This document shows positions 1 to 12,000 of a stretch of DNA of 64,000 nucleotides, one piece after another. Source of the stretch: Hydractinia symbiolongicarpus (Eukaryota > Cnidaria > Hydrozoa > Anthoathecata > Hydractiniidae); assembly GCF_029227915.1 (NCBI RefSeq), contig NC_079886.1, positions 16,034,501 through 16,098,500 of the forward strand, written 5' to 3'. Position 1 is the stretch's first letter; each line of letters starts with the position of its first letter. The position numbers and the translations under genes are program-made. The notes beneath the pieces were generated by a model, which did no database searches, was not told where the DNA came from, and saw only the letters and a list, made by a program, of their open reading frames with translations.

Positions 1-610
1 GTATTTGTTTTCGACAAAATTTGGCACATTTAACAAAAAAAGTATGCTGAACATAATGGTCACATAATAATTTTGATTTTGGTCACCTAAATGTCATTTT
101 AGGCCAAAATTGGTCCAAAAATTAGAACTACTTTATTTTCAACAAAATTTGGCACAGTTAACAAATAAAGTATGCTGAACATGATGGTGACATCAAAATT
201 TTGGTTTTTTGTCACCTTAAATGTCATTTTAGGCCAAAATTGGTCCAAAAATTAAAACTACTTCATTTTCAACAAAAATTGGCAAAGTTAACAAAAAAAG
301 TATGCTGAACATAATGGTGACATCAAAATTTTGATTTTTGTCACCTAAATGCCATTTTAGGCCAAAATTGGTCCAAAAATTAAAACCACTTCATTTTCGG
401 CTAAATCTGGCACAGTTAACAAATAAAGTATGCTGAAAATTATTATGGTACAAAAGTTTGATTTTTTGTCACCTAAATGTCATTTCAGACCAAAATTTAT
501 CCAAAAATTAAAACTGCTTTATTTTCGACAAAAATTGACACAGTTAATAAAAAAAGTATGCTGAAAATGATGGTCACATCAAAATTTTGATTTTTTGTCA
601 ACTAATGCCG
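1..610. repeat. 128-bp tandem satellite, about 4.8 copies
   Basis: The landmark AGTATGCTGAA recurs at about 41, 169, 299, 427 and 555, giving a period of 128-130 bp. Each unit also carries a GGCACAGTTAACAAA-like segment, TTTTGTCACCTAAATG and CATTTTAGGCCAAAATTGG. The copies differ from each other by point changes. The array is cut by the left window edge, so its full length is unknown. No coding frame runs through it. Confidence 0.9.
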
Positions 611-1004
611 TTTAAGACCATCAACGTTCAATTGCAAGACTTTCAACCATGAATGATAGGCTGTATTTTTTGTTAGCAATTTCTTTTAAAGTGTGAGTTT
701 TATGACACGTTTCGTTTTGTTTGCGTTTGTTGTAAGATATAATGTCACTGGTGTGCTTTATCTTCAGAGGTTCATGCACCAAACAGGGGCGGATCTAGGG
801 TTAGGCAGCCTAGGCAATTGCCTAAGCCTAGTTTTGTGAACTAGAAAAAAAATTCTCTATAGATAGAATAATCTATAAAAAAAACTAAATTATTTTTATC
901 AATTTATTTTTGGCATCCGCCGATTTCGACTATGACGATGCGCGGCGTGCGTGTTTTATTTTACTCAAATAAGCAAACCCGGGGCGATCTTAGGCAAAAT
1001 GTCT

Positions 1005-1190
1005 ATTCGCCTAAAACGTCCGCGGGTTTTAAAGTTCCGAATGAATGAAAATCACAGATGGAAGAAAAAACGCCTAAAACGTCCGCGGGTTTTCAAGTTC
1101 CAATGAATGAAATTCTGGAATGTGAAGAAAAACGCCTAAAACGTCCGTGGGTTTTAAAGTTTAAACGCCTAAAACGACCACGGGTACGGT
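1005..1190. repeat. Tandem repeat of about 62 bp inside the hAT-like element
   Basis: The segment CGCCTAAAACGTCCGCGGGT recurs near 1010, 1071, 1134 and, diverged, 1166. The spacers share AAGTTCCAATGAATGAAA. This GC-richer array stands out from its AT-rich surroundings. An open frame crosses it, but that is expected of a short repeat without stops and is not taken as a gene. Confidence 0.7.
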
Positions 1191-2442
1191 TACATGGAGT
1201 GGATGTTTCTTTTTCAACATGGTTTACCTGGATCAGGTCCAATTGCAGGGAGCACTTCAAATGTCTAGAATATTAAAGCAATTGTATGCCACCTAAGTTA
1301 AATAAAGAAGTTTTGAATTTGGAAACCTTTTCAGATATTGAAAGGATTGGAAATGCTGGAGAGAAGTATTTTGGCCACGTGTGCCGTGTTGTTGTCTCAA
1401 ACCAAACCTTTATCTTCCTCTGCAAGAGACAATAAATTCAGTAATACTTGAAATATTTTAGTTTTAGCTGCTCCTGAATTTTAGGCACTTTTGTGTCAAG
1501 AACTATTCTTAAAAGTGGTAAACCACCAGATGTTCTTACAAAACGTGTAATTTAAATCTTTTTCTTATCAAAACAAAAGGTTTTAACTTGGCCTTGATCA
1601 AATGCATTGTTTATAAACATAAAAGCCCAATGCTAAACGAGATAGCTAACTGAGGCAATTTATGTCAACACTGTCTTGGCGGTCGAGAGATGTTTTGATG
1701 TGTATGTTAAATTCGGTATAGAGTATTACTAGCTACCTGTATGTGTATTAGTTGGAATTTTGTTAGTTTTTTTTCTTTAACGTCTTAAGGGTCACTGGCT
1801 TCGTGTAGGCTTTGTGTAGCCGTTTATGCAACTGTGTATCTTTGTTTCTGTTAGGGAGAGAATACATTCTTGTAAGATAACTAAGGGACAGCTCTTTCAT
1901 GAACGCAAAAGTCCAAGCTAAATGTTAATAGATCTGCAGATCCCCTTTCCCTCCCCTAAACATCAAATCAGAAAAGGTAATCTTTGAATGTTGTCAGTCC
2001 TTGAAACCATAAGCACTCGGCCATGTGTCCCTGCTAAGCAGGTAGACACTAAAAGTTATTAATACTTTCTGTTCTCTAAGAAATCGATGTATACAGTATG
2101 AGATATAATTAAACGGCAAAGGATTCTACCTCGTCCCACCGCCAAATTTATACGCTTAGCATATACTTTTTTATTGTGATTGTCCCTAAGAACTTTGACT
2201 TTGTGGGAACTTTTAAACAGTGCATTTTATATGCAATCTCCCACTGCTCATTTTAAAACTTTTAAGAACACGAGAAGATCTCTTTGACTTTCCCATGTTA
2301 CTTTTAATTGTAATAAAATTGCTAAAAACAAAAGAATGAAGCAATACCTAATCTAAGAATAGTCCAAGTTTGTTTTATAATATTTCTTATTCTCATCTTG
2401 CTGAGCAATACAACGTATATAATTTTGTTTTAGGATAAGATA

Positions 2443-2990
2443 TTTTGATGTCACCCTGGTACCTAAGATGAATATTCTTCTAACAACGAAAATCACCATC
2501 AATTAAAAGAACACAGATTTGTTAATCCTTATAATATTGGAAAACTGTAAACAATGGATATATATCTGGTATAATCCACAAAGTTGTGTTTCATAAGAGG
2601 AACTAAGAAGGTGAAAAAAATCAATCAAAATAACTTGTATTTTGATGTCACCCTGGTACCTATGATGAATATTCAAGTAAATAACACAGAAGATTTGTTC
2701 TGAATCCTTATAATATTGGAAAACTGTAAACAATAGATATATATCTGGTATAATCCACAAAGTTGTGTTTCATAAGAGGAACTAAGAAGGTGAAAAAAAT
2801 CAATCAAAATAACTTGTATTTTGATGTCACCCTGGTACCTATGATGAATATTCAAGTAAATAACACAGAAGATTTGTTCTGAATCCTTATAATATTGGAA
2901 AACTGTAAACAATGGATATATATCTGGTATAATCCACAAAGTTGGTGAAAAAAATCAATCAAAATAACTTGTGAATATTCAAGTAAATCA
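2443..2990. repeat. Tandem repeat of about 179 bp inside the hAT-like element
   Basis: The segment TTTGATGTCACCCTGGTACC recurs at about 2444, 2641 and 2820. The following block, with TATATATCTGGTATAATCCAC, also recurs, the last copy being truncated near 2985. The two best copies are nearly identical, indicating recent amplification. Three overlapping minus-strand open frames here are copies of one another produced by the repeat, not genes. Confidence 0.85.
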
Positions 2991-4075
2991 TAGAAATGAT
3001 TTTCACGTAAAACATATACAGATCGAAACAAGAATTGCATGTTAAAAAACGTTCTGTTACAGACTGTAAACTAACAAAATGTCATGTCAACTTATGGGTA
3101 TGAGTAGGATTTGTATATATGTTGCTTTTTATATGAGAATCTTCATAATTGGCTTATAGTTACTAAAACTTTCTTAAAGATTTTACAGTATTAAAATATT
3201 TTTTAAACATAGTTGACAGGGACATGTAAGGGTAAATAATATGAGACATGTTAAATGTTTTGATGTTATTTTTCTAATTTCTAACTCTTTTCTGGCTTAA
3301 TAAACTGCCTTTCTCTTGTGGGAATTTCATAGCATTAAAATTAATGCTTAATAGAAATTGGTGCAAAACTACACCAGTAACCCTAATGCTAAACTGTATT
3401 AACTTCATGAAGAGGTGATTACTATATACTTTTTGTACACGTTTATTATATGTTGCGATCTTACACTGTAAGTCTAACTGGAAATCTTTCATTCTTTTAT
3501 ATGCTGGTTTTCTTTGTGCATTTGCAGGTTCTTAACACAGACTATAATTTTCCAAACAATATTTCTACGTTGCACTACTGTTGACTATCTATTCCTAAAA
3601 TTGTCTTGTAATGTAATTTTTTGTTGTATTGTTAGTTATTAGACTTATTGCATGTTTTGAAATGAAGCAAATCCCCAACTTATTACTTGTTCTCGTATTA
3701 TGTGCGTAAAACGAAAAAAGATGCTAAGATACTTAATACCAGTATGTGATTCAAAGAAATTATGGAAACGCTAACCCTGTTTTAAATCGAATTTGCTAAC
3801 CGGACGCATTTTCCATCCGCATGTTTTAACAAGGATAAAGTGGTAAAACTACGGGGGTTACTGTTATTTGTTTGGCTATAAAAAAACTTTCGTTTCTAAT
3901 CTAGAAGGATTCTTAATAACTAAAAACCTTACTTTTGGGAAAATTTTAGTTCCTTTTACAGCAAAAACACAAAACGGCCGATTTACCTCGTACAACACCA
4001 CAACCCTTGACATTACTTTGCCAAAAAATCTATGAAATTTTGCCTAACCAAAAAAAATTCCTAGATCCGCCCCTG

Positions 4076-5924
4076 CCAAACCCCTTCGAATGTTTGGCAC
4101 AATAACACAACGAATTAGCAGGTTTTCATCAAATTTTTTGGTAGCGCGCGGAAATTCTTAGAGCCCCCAGGGCTTCTTGTTAGTTTTTATTCGCGATAGC
4201 TTTTTAAAATTCTTCATCACTTGATGAATCTAAAAAAAGAGAAGTTTTATAGGACCATTTTTTTCTAATGTAATATAAGAGAACAAGCAATTTTTTCTAA
4301 ACTTACCTAACGAGATTGGATTATGATTAACCTCCGCCATTTAGTTGGTAAAAAACAACAATCAGAGCAAGTACATACTAACAATAACATATAATAACAA
4401 AAAAACTGTACTTTTATTAAGTTTTATTAATCAGCCATATATATTCTTCTTGTCCTTTCCAATCTGTTTTCCTCCAACGCGAAAATGAAGGCGATTTGAT
4501 CGCGAAACGTTTTTAAATGAAATGAAATAAAATAAAATAAAAAAACACGAGTTATCAATCTTATATAAATAGCAAATCTTACATTTTTCTACTAAATAGA
4601 AAAAAACACGTGCGCAAAATTTTATGTTGATGTTTTGCTTTGTTCAGTATTTTTTAAGTTTGCCTTATGTTCGGCATTTCCCCGGTGCAAGTGCGACATG
4701 ATAAAAAAATATGACCCACCAATCGACTCTTGTAACTAATTTTTTCCTCTATGAAAGGGTAGCCATTTTGATGAAGTTGTGTACTTTCGGCGGGTCGTCG
4801 AACTTTCCTCAGCCTTGCGCGCGCAAGACAATATTGACGCAAACAAACGGCCACCCGGCTCCAAACAAGTAATTGAATTTTAAGCAGATAGTGGCATTTC
4901 GTACACATTTCAAGCTTTTGATGACGTCATAGAAAATATGCTGACGCAAGCAAAAATTTATTGCTGCCATTTTGTACCTTTTATGACGTACTATAGGTGT
5001 GCCAAGTTTGATTCAATTTGGACAAGCCTATGAAAAGTTATTAAGGGAGGGGGGGGATTCCGCCCCCCCCCCCCCCCTCCAACCGAATAGGGTTAACAAA
5101 GCTGAACAGGGCTTGGCAATGCTGGAAGGGCTAGTACATAATGACCCGCTAAAGCATAAATCAGCACTAAGCATCTAAATGGCTAGCAATGTTACGAAAA
5201 CAACTAAGTAATAAAGCAAGATAATATCGAGAAGAGAAAAGCTTCCTCTCATTCGATCACTTCTTTTTCTGCGTCTTGCACGTACTGCACTGGAACGAAA
5301 TATGTGGCGGAATTGGCGATCTAAAAAGGATTGGATATAATCCGCGATTCGTATTTCTTTACATTGCAGCGCCGCTAAACATATGATATAAAGTTCAGCT
5401 CTTTTAACATTTCGACGACTAATAAGATCGCATATGGAACAAACAAACATTCTAACGAATGTGTGAATAATTTCAAAGTTATACCAATAAAATCTTAGTT
5501 GTTGAAGAAACGTTTACCAGTTACTATGTTAAGTCCTTTTTCTTTTCGCATCCAAACTATAGAATGTACGTCAGACAGTCTTTTGCTTGAAGATTTGAAT
5601 CCTATTACCTAGTGAAATTGATCTCGGCCACAGAAGCTATTAAAATTGATGAACTAAATCTTTCTTAGGAGATATATTTGCACAATTCGTCCTCAACATA
5701 CCTGGTTCGAGGTGGGCTTTGACTTTAAAGTCGCATATTCTTTTTTTATTAGAAATACGATTTTTTTATTGTGATTTTGGTCAGATCACGCCCAGTCCAG
5801 TAAATTACAATAACGGACTGTTATGGACAAATAAGGAAAATTATCAAACCTAATTAACCTGGCTCGATAAAATCCTTGAATATACAAATTGTAAAACTGG
5901 CTCAGAAAATTGCAGCCATGACTC
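4076..5924. other. Intergenic, no supported gene
   Basis: AT-rich sequence. It holds a G/C homopolymer patch at about 5046-5085 (a G run followed by about 16 C). A 91-codon minus-strand open frame (5175-5450) starts with ATG but has no family features that I recognise. Nothing else is supported. Confidence 0.5.
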
Positions 5925-5991
5925 TTTATTGTTTCTTTTTAAAAGTAGTCTTCAAAACCATCGTTATTTTCCGTTTGATTGTTTGTCATGC

Positions 5992-8392
5992 TTATTCAGA
6001 CTGATCAATTTGTTTTAGCTGTGCTTTGAACAAAATGTTGCTTATGTCATGTTTTGCAACGCATTTTTCGCGCTTGTCTAGTTTCCTCAGCTGGCTTACA
6101 ATCATTGCTGCAAACAAGTCATCGTCATCTTTCAGCACCTTTGTTTCGTACACTAAAGAAGGTTGCGTTTGTGAAACAACGTCGGAACACCCCATCCTAG
6201 AAATTTTCGGGTGTGTGCTTTCCTCTTGTATGTTTGTAATACTTCGTTTCCTCAAGTCTACCATTTGAACTTGTGTTGGCAAAGAAGACAGTGAAGAAAG
6301 TCTCTCATTACCACGTTCATATGTTACTTGATTATCGGCAGCCGCATATTTTGATAAAACATATCTGCCAATAGATGCCGGTACTTGATGGAAACCCATT
6401 TTATGCTGACTGTTTTCGTTTTGTTCGCCACGATGCTCACGGATTATAGTTTCTGTTTGCGCCGCTTGAGCCGGATCATCCTCAGTTGCTTCATCATTTA
6501 TGTACTCATCGTAACAACGTGTTCCATCAACTAATTTTGAAGACCGAAAACGAATGAATGGCTCAAGCCATTTCATGAACGAATACTTCTCCAAGTCACG
6601 CTGGCACTTGTGTACAAATTCTGGAGAGCTTGAATTGTGTGACGCTCTTTTGTAATTCATTTTCTTCTTGCTGTACCGTTTTTTCAACACTTCAAATAAC
6701 CTACACGCTTCTTCACCTGCAAAAAAGACCGGAAATAAACCTGTACAGTTTTACCAACATATACAAGGTTAAAGTAAAGCTGGATACAGGTAAGAAATTT
6801 ATTCTTGGCTGGCAGCTATCACCTTTATGCTAACCTACAATCTTGGACAAAAATATTAAGACGAAGGCAGTGTTTTACTCATTATCCAAGTATGGACAAA
6901 ACTGTCAAACAGTCATTGCTCTTTCATAACGAAACGAACTCCCTAAACACTAGGTCACTCGCCACTTTCGTTTGATTTTTATATCATTGGCTTTTGAAGA
7001 AAGATTAGCACAGTATTATGCATACTGTGCTAATAATGCATAAAAATTTAGATAATTCCAATTTTATAATTCCAGGAATAAATGCAAATACTCTTCAATT
7101 TCGCTTACGACACCATAACTACAATCCTGTTCATAAGTTTTTCGGAAATTTTCGGACGTGGAAAAACAGCATCGCCTGCCGAATCCTCCACTGCTGAAAG
7201 GGTAAGAAAATTCATCTTTGGTAGATGTGTAGGGCGGGTGAGAAACAATTAACGCTACAGGCCAGCGAAGATTCAAGAAATCTCAAAATATGGTTATGCT
7301 GACGTCAGCAAGAATTTTTTGCGATTAAACATGTGTAAATGTGAACAAATTCGCGAATTCACGATTACAGCGTTTCTGGAAAAAGACAAAGGTTAGTGGA
7401 AATCTTAAAATTTTTTTTGTTTGTATCACTTCTATTGGGGAGTAAAAGCGTTGGGTCGAGGTTGTTAAAGTTCTGTGACAATTTTATAAAATCACTGTCA
7501 GCGCGCTAACAAAAAAGCTCGTGAACTATTTGCGGTATAGCGACAAATACAGTCAAATGGAAACGAGCCATTAAGTAATGTAACGCCATTATTATTCGTA
7601 AGATGGCGTAAAAAGTAATAGTATTTGTATTTGTTTTTCATATAGCTTTGGCAGGCGAGTACATTGTCTCACATTTGAAGCAACCACTTCTTTTTGCGGA
7701 TGTTGCATGCACCTATGGCAACCGTCAACCTCGTTCCCACCGCCTGTTGTCTCTTTTATATATACAAGATTGCCTAGGAAAGAAGTTCAGCAGCCGTTCT
7801 ACTCAGAGATAAAATACGGTAATTTTCACAGTGACTGTGTTAGTCTATTTCAAATAATATTTTTTAAAAACAGCCTGAGTAGCTTGTCGTTGCCAACAAA
7901 GTCACCAAGCATTTTATCTATTTTTGTGAATTAAGTTTTCTAAGCGAGATTACCAGGTAAGAATTGTCCGAGAGGAGCAATTATCGAAGGTTATCCTAAT
8001 AAAAAAATGTTGTTTTGTATATTTTAGAGAGAAAGTGGGATAGGGAGAAGTTTTCACCACTTACCAGTAGAAATACCCTCACATTTTTTTGCCACTTCTC
8101 GCCAAGATGTGTTAAGGGGGTCGTTGATTCTGCTGAAACCTTTATCGCTTCTATCGTACAGACTAGGGTAATCGCTCACAATCTTAGCGAGTATTCTATC
8201 CTGATCCAGGGTGGTTTGTGCACTTCGCTGATTCGTGTTGCTAGCAACAGCCGTAAAACTCTCGTCATTTGTTTGTTTCCAGGCTTCTGTTTCCATAATA
8301 TTGTTATTATGCTCGCTTTCCTTATCGACTTTTTCTTTCCCACTCTCGAGAATATTGTTACCGTGTACGGTTTTCTCGTCAGCACACGACAT
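5992..8392 (-). CDS. MADF-BESS domain transcription-factor-like protein, two exons
   Basis: Exons (minus) are 8392-8065 and 6716-5992, joined by a 1.35-kb intron with donor GTAAGT and acceptor TTTTTTGCAG. The phases match and give 350 aa. An N-terminal polar stretch (about 1-62) precedes an MADF domain (about 64-165) that spans the intron. Its marks are DRILAKIVSDYPSLYD (65-80), the Trp of NTSWREVAKK, FEVLKKRYSKKK after the splice, and KWLEPFI. A BESS motif lies at about 305-345 (DDDDLFAAMIVSQLRKL, then ISNILFKAQL). In this family MADF is a Myb/SANT-like DNA-binding domain and BESS mediates protein contacts, so a nuclear DNA-binding role is inferred; targets are unknown. Some such genes derive from Harbinger Myb-like proteins. 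A possible AATAAA signal lies at 5930-5925, 62 nt past the stop. Confidence 0.82.
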
Positions 8393-9059
8393 TTCGTTGA
8401 AAAAATATGATTCTTTTTCTTTTCCTTATAAAATTATTAAAAAAATTTATCTGTTTCTTTGTGGTTTATTTTGTTTCAGCTTCTTTCGTGTTTTAAGTTC
8501 TTAGTCGTTTTTAATCGCAAGACATGTTAAAAACCTATTGTTTGATGAATAAAAACACCAGTGCGATCAAAGAGTACGATTGGATTAATTTCAAGATATT
8601 AAGTAGAACTTATTTTGGGATGGTTTCCATCTACAATGAATTACAATTGTTATTTAAAGTGGAAAGAGAAAAATGACGCAAAGTCAAAACAACTTTAATT
8701 GTTATTTATTTAATTATTTTTGTACTGTCTTAAGTTATTTAAATTTGATTGTAATTTCGTATAAAGAAAATAAATTATTATTTGTGTATGTGGAAACCAT
8801 TTCAGCATTGATGTATGATTACAAGGCCATCTCACGGGTTTCCTGTATTGTATATCTTATGTAGTGCCCAGGGCTCTTTTATCGCCATATGGCGAGAGTG
8901 TGAAGGAGGTAGCGAGCAAAAACATAATACATAACGAGATAAGCGAGACTACTGTAAACAAATAAAAAGGTAGAAAAGAATGTCCCAATGGATTATGGAG
9001 GCGCTCTATAGCTGCTCTAATATTTCCATTTGACACCATTCATAGCTACAGATCTTGCC
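8393..9059. promoter_or_regulatory. Shared upstream interval between two divergent genes
   Basis: The 667 bp separate the ATG of the minus-strand MADF-BESS gene (8392) from the ATG of FAM221A (9060). No other gene is supported here, so promoters and 5' UTRs of both genes must lie within it unless an unseen upstream exon exists. No TATA box or defined factor site can be assigned by eye. A short palindrome, CGCCATATGGCG, lies at 8882-8893. Confidence 0.4.
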
Positions 9060-12000
9060 ATGGCTTTTAGCGACAATGCACTACGTTTTAAGATAGATTC
9101 AAATGCAGCTAAGTGTATTGATGATTACTTCGAATATACCAGGTTCGTAAGTCAGGTTAAGTTGGATGATATCAGGAGCTTTGTTTAGTTTAGAAATTCT
9201 TGTGGCAGACATTGAATGTAAAAGGAGAGGGGAGAAGGATTTTTGTTTCTTTGGCTATAGCTAAATAGTGCTGACAACCACAGAAAATAAATACATATTA
9301 TTTGCCAAGAAAGAGCTGGCATCCAGGACAAACTCAAATCATAGATTGCTCCTATTAAAAGAATTGATAAAAAAAGTAGCACAGTCCAAGGCACGACCAT
9401 CTCGATTATTTCAGTCTTTAACTCTTTTAGAAATAAAGATTTTTTTACTAGGAGACAAAAAAATTTACCGTGCGCTTTCCCCCATATGATGGCCTTAAAG
9501 AAAAATCCCAGAACATTAGGACATTATTGGCACATGTTTGTACACACTGCTGGCAATATAAGTATGAAACTAATTTTTTCTTATGGCGTGTTTGGTCCTG
9601 CCAACCCTTTTATATTACAAGGGTCTCAAAAACTTAAAAACTATTCCACAAAACAGAAGCTCTTTCCATCTACTAAGCTGACATCCTATTTGACAAAATA
9701 TAAAAAGTGATTCCAGTCCCTTATAGTGCTGAATGAATCCATGACATATTAGTATTTTCTGTTTATCAATATTTTTATTTTGCTAAGGGGGGGGGGACCA
9801 TTTATCAACAAAACAAGTGTCTAAAATAACATTGTTGCTACATTGCTAAAATTTGACCCCCTGTATCCTGAAAAATTTCATTCACTGGTCCTGAACCTGT
9901 GTATCCCTGATTCCAGCTCTTACTCAACCGATATATAGCTAGCTAGCTACTACCGTATGCCAGAGGTTTTGTAATTGAAGACACAATTATACTCACGCCT
10001 ATTATATACCATAATAATAATTCCCGTAAAAATAAATTTCATTACTTCATGCTAACAGAACAGGGAAGAGGCCAGTCACCCTCAAAAGTATGATTGCTTA
10101 GCGTCACCTGACTGTCAATTTAATTTGTGAAAATAAAAACCAAACAATGGTAAAACTTGTGCCCTTTTTTTCTTTCACGGAAGTAATTGGTTGCTATATA
10201 GGTTTTTTTCCACCTAAGGCAAAAGTTCATGGTTGTGCATCCAAGCGTCACATGCAAACTCATTGCTCAAAAGAAGCAAACACCATGAGAACATCGTTGA
10301 TTGGCAGAAATGAAACTTCAAATTGAGGCTAAAAGTACAGCAGGCTTACTTTTATATGTATTACTTATATATATGATATGACCAACTAACTCACCTTTGT
10401 AATTAGAAATGACGCTAACGAAACATATTCTTGAGGGTGGCCCAAGGTTGCACAATATAGGAATTCAGGGAATACGTATGCCAGGTGATTCCCTGTGGAT
10501 TTTTATAACTAAAGTGGAAGCCTTGATAAATTATAGCAAACTATTTCAAAATTTCCAAAGTAAATATAAAAAAAGGTTTCAGTGCCATATTACACCTATA
10601 TTTTTAGTGGTTATATTGTTGTATTGCTTTGCACACTGTATATACTTCAACGTTAATAATCCTTTTTAGAATTGTAGGAGATGATGATGGGGGGACTTTG
10701 TTTACACCAAAACAATACAATGAATACAAGGAAAAGGTGTTGTCTGCCAGAATCAATAATCGCTTATTTGTGTCTTGGGCTTCAGTTGCAAAAGGAATAG
10801 AGTGCAAAATAGTTGGTCCAGAGACTAAATGCTTTTGCACTCACCGGTAAGCTTTATTTTCTACTTTTTAGATTTTATATAGTTATTAAACCACAATGCT
10901 TTGTTGTTTACACATGTGCACCCTTTCATGAAGGAAACTTTCAAAGTCATTTTGTCTAAAAATAAATATCATAAAGAAAAAGAAATAATGAAAAAAATGC
11001 TAATAAAATTAACTTGTTGCCCTACAAAGGTGTGCTGCATCCTGTGAAATTTAGTCTTGGAAAAAGGTGACGAAACGTTTTGCTGTGGAAGATTTTCCCA
11101 GAAGAAATATATTCCCTGTTGTAAGACATTTTCAAGATAATTTATTCTCTTAAGAATACTTTCCTGACAAAAAAATTTTTGCCAAGAAAAAGTGACTAAA
11201 TGCTAGTAACAAAAGTTCTCTCTCGCAAAACTTTTTCCTAACCAAAAGGTAGCCGATTAAACCTCTATGAACTCATAAATGTATTTTTGGGCCTGAAATT
11301 AGCATTTGAAACGTATAGTGATTTTTTTCTTGGACTTATGTTTATCCCTTAGGTACAAACAACATAAAACGGATTTTGATGTTCTTCCAACTCCAATCAA
11401 ATTACCATGCAATGCACCTGATTGCAACTGCAAAAGCTATTCATATGTGCCTTTAAATGGAACTCAGCCAATACGTTGTACCTGCAAGCACTTCGCTGAT
11501 GAACATTCATTTGTAGGTGCGAAGAAGTGTAAAAAGCCTGGCTGTACTTGTAAAAAGTTTCACAGCGCGTTTACTTGTGGGTGTGGTGAACCAACATACA
11601 ACCATCAGGTTTGCATTTAGCTCAATATTTTTAGCTTGAAAATTGTTTAGCTATTAGTTACTGTTGTTGTATATGTGGTAGTAGAAAAGCGAAAAACGTG
11701 TAATGAGCGTTAAAACGGAGAATAATTTTTTGTTTCGTAGTATCTCTAACAACCTTCAACCTCAACAAATATACAACCAATTACTAAAAAATGTATGAAT
11801 AAATAAATAAATATGAAAACTTAGGTACAGTATAATACATTATCTAAATTACCGTTTTTTGTATTAGATGATAGTGGAAACGAAGGCAGAACGTGTTACT
11901 AGAGGAAAACCTGTCGGACATGATGTTCTGTACAAAGCTATGGGTGGGATAACTGGCTTTAGTTCTCTTGCAGATGGTTATCTAAGATTGGACGACAGTG

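Larger units (their letters stand above)
784..4075. mobile_element. Terminal-inverted-repeat DNA transposon, hAT-like, non-autonomous
   Basis: The left end reads CAGGGGCGGATCTAGG and the right end is its exact reverse complement (16 of 16), followed inward on both sides by GGTTAGGCA after a short gap. The flanks carry a 5-bp direct repeat, CCAAA (779-783 and 4076-4080). The CAGGGG start is typical of hAT-type ends, and 5-bp duplications are known for some hAT groups; the class assignment is inference. The 3.3-kb interior has no recognisable transposase. It contains two unrelated tandem arrays, so this looks like a non-autonomous element that acquired or expanded repeats. Confidence 0.7.

Noticed and set aside
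1-610. Regular repeats that might be taken for a CRISPR array
   Set aside because: The whole 128-bp unit repeats with no unique spacers, and the window is eukaryotic with spliced genes.
2503-3040. Three minus-strand open frames with similar proteins
   Set aside because: They are the same 179-bp tandem repeat read three times, inside a transposon.
4654-4908. 84-codon minus-strand open frame with several Cys
   Set aside because: Cys spacing fits no zinc-binding pattern and the frame has no other support.
5046-5085. Possible G-quadruplex regulatory site in the G/C homopolymer run
   Set aside because: A simple G then C homopolymer with no gene context; nothing in the sequence supports a function.
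5175-5450. 91-codon minus-strand open frame with ATG
   Set aside because: Some protein-like character (basic run RARRRKRSDR) but no family match, splice partner or neighbour support; too weak to call.
6026-6268. Plus-strand open frame
   Set aside because: Shadow of MADF-BESS exon 2 on the other strand.
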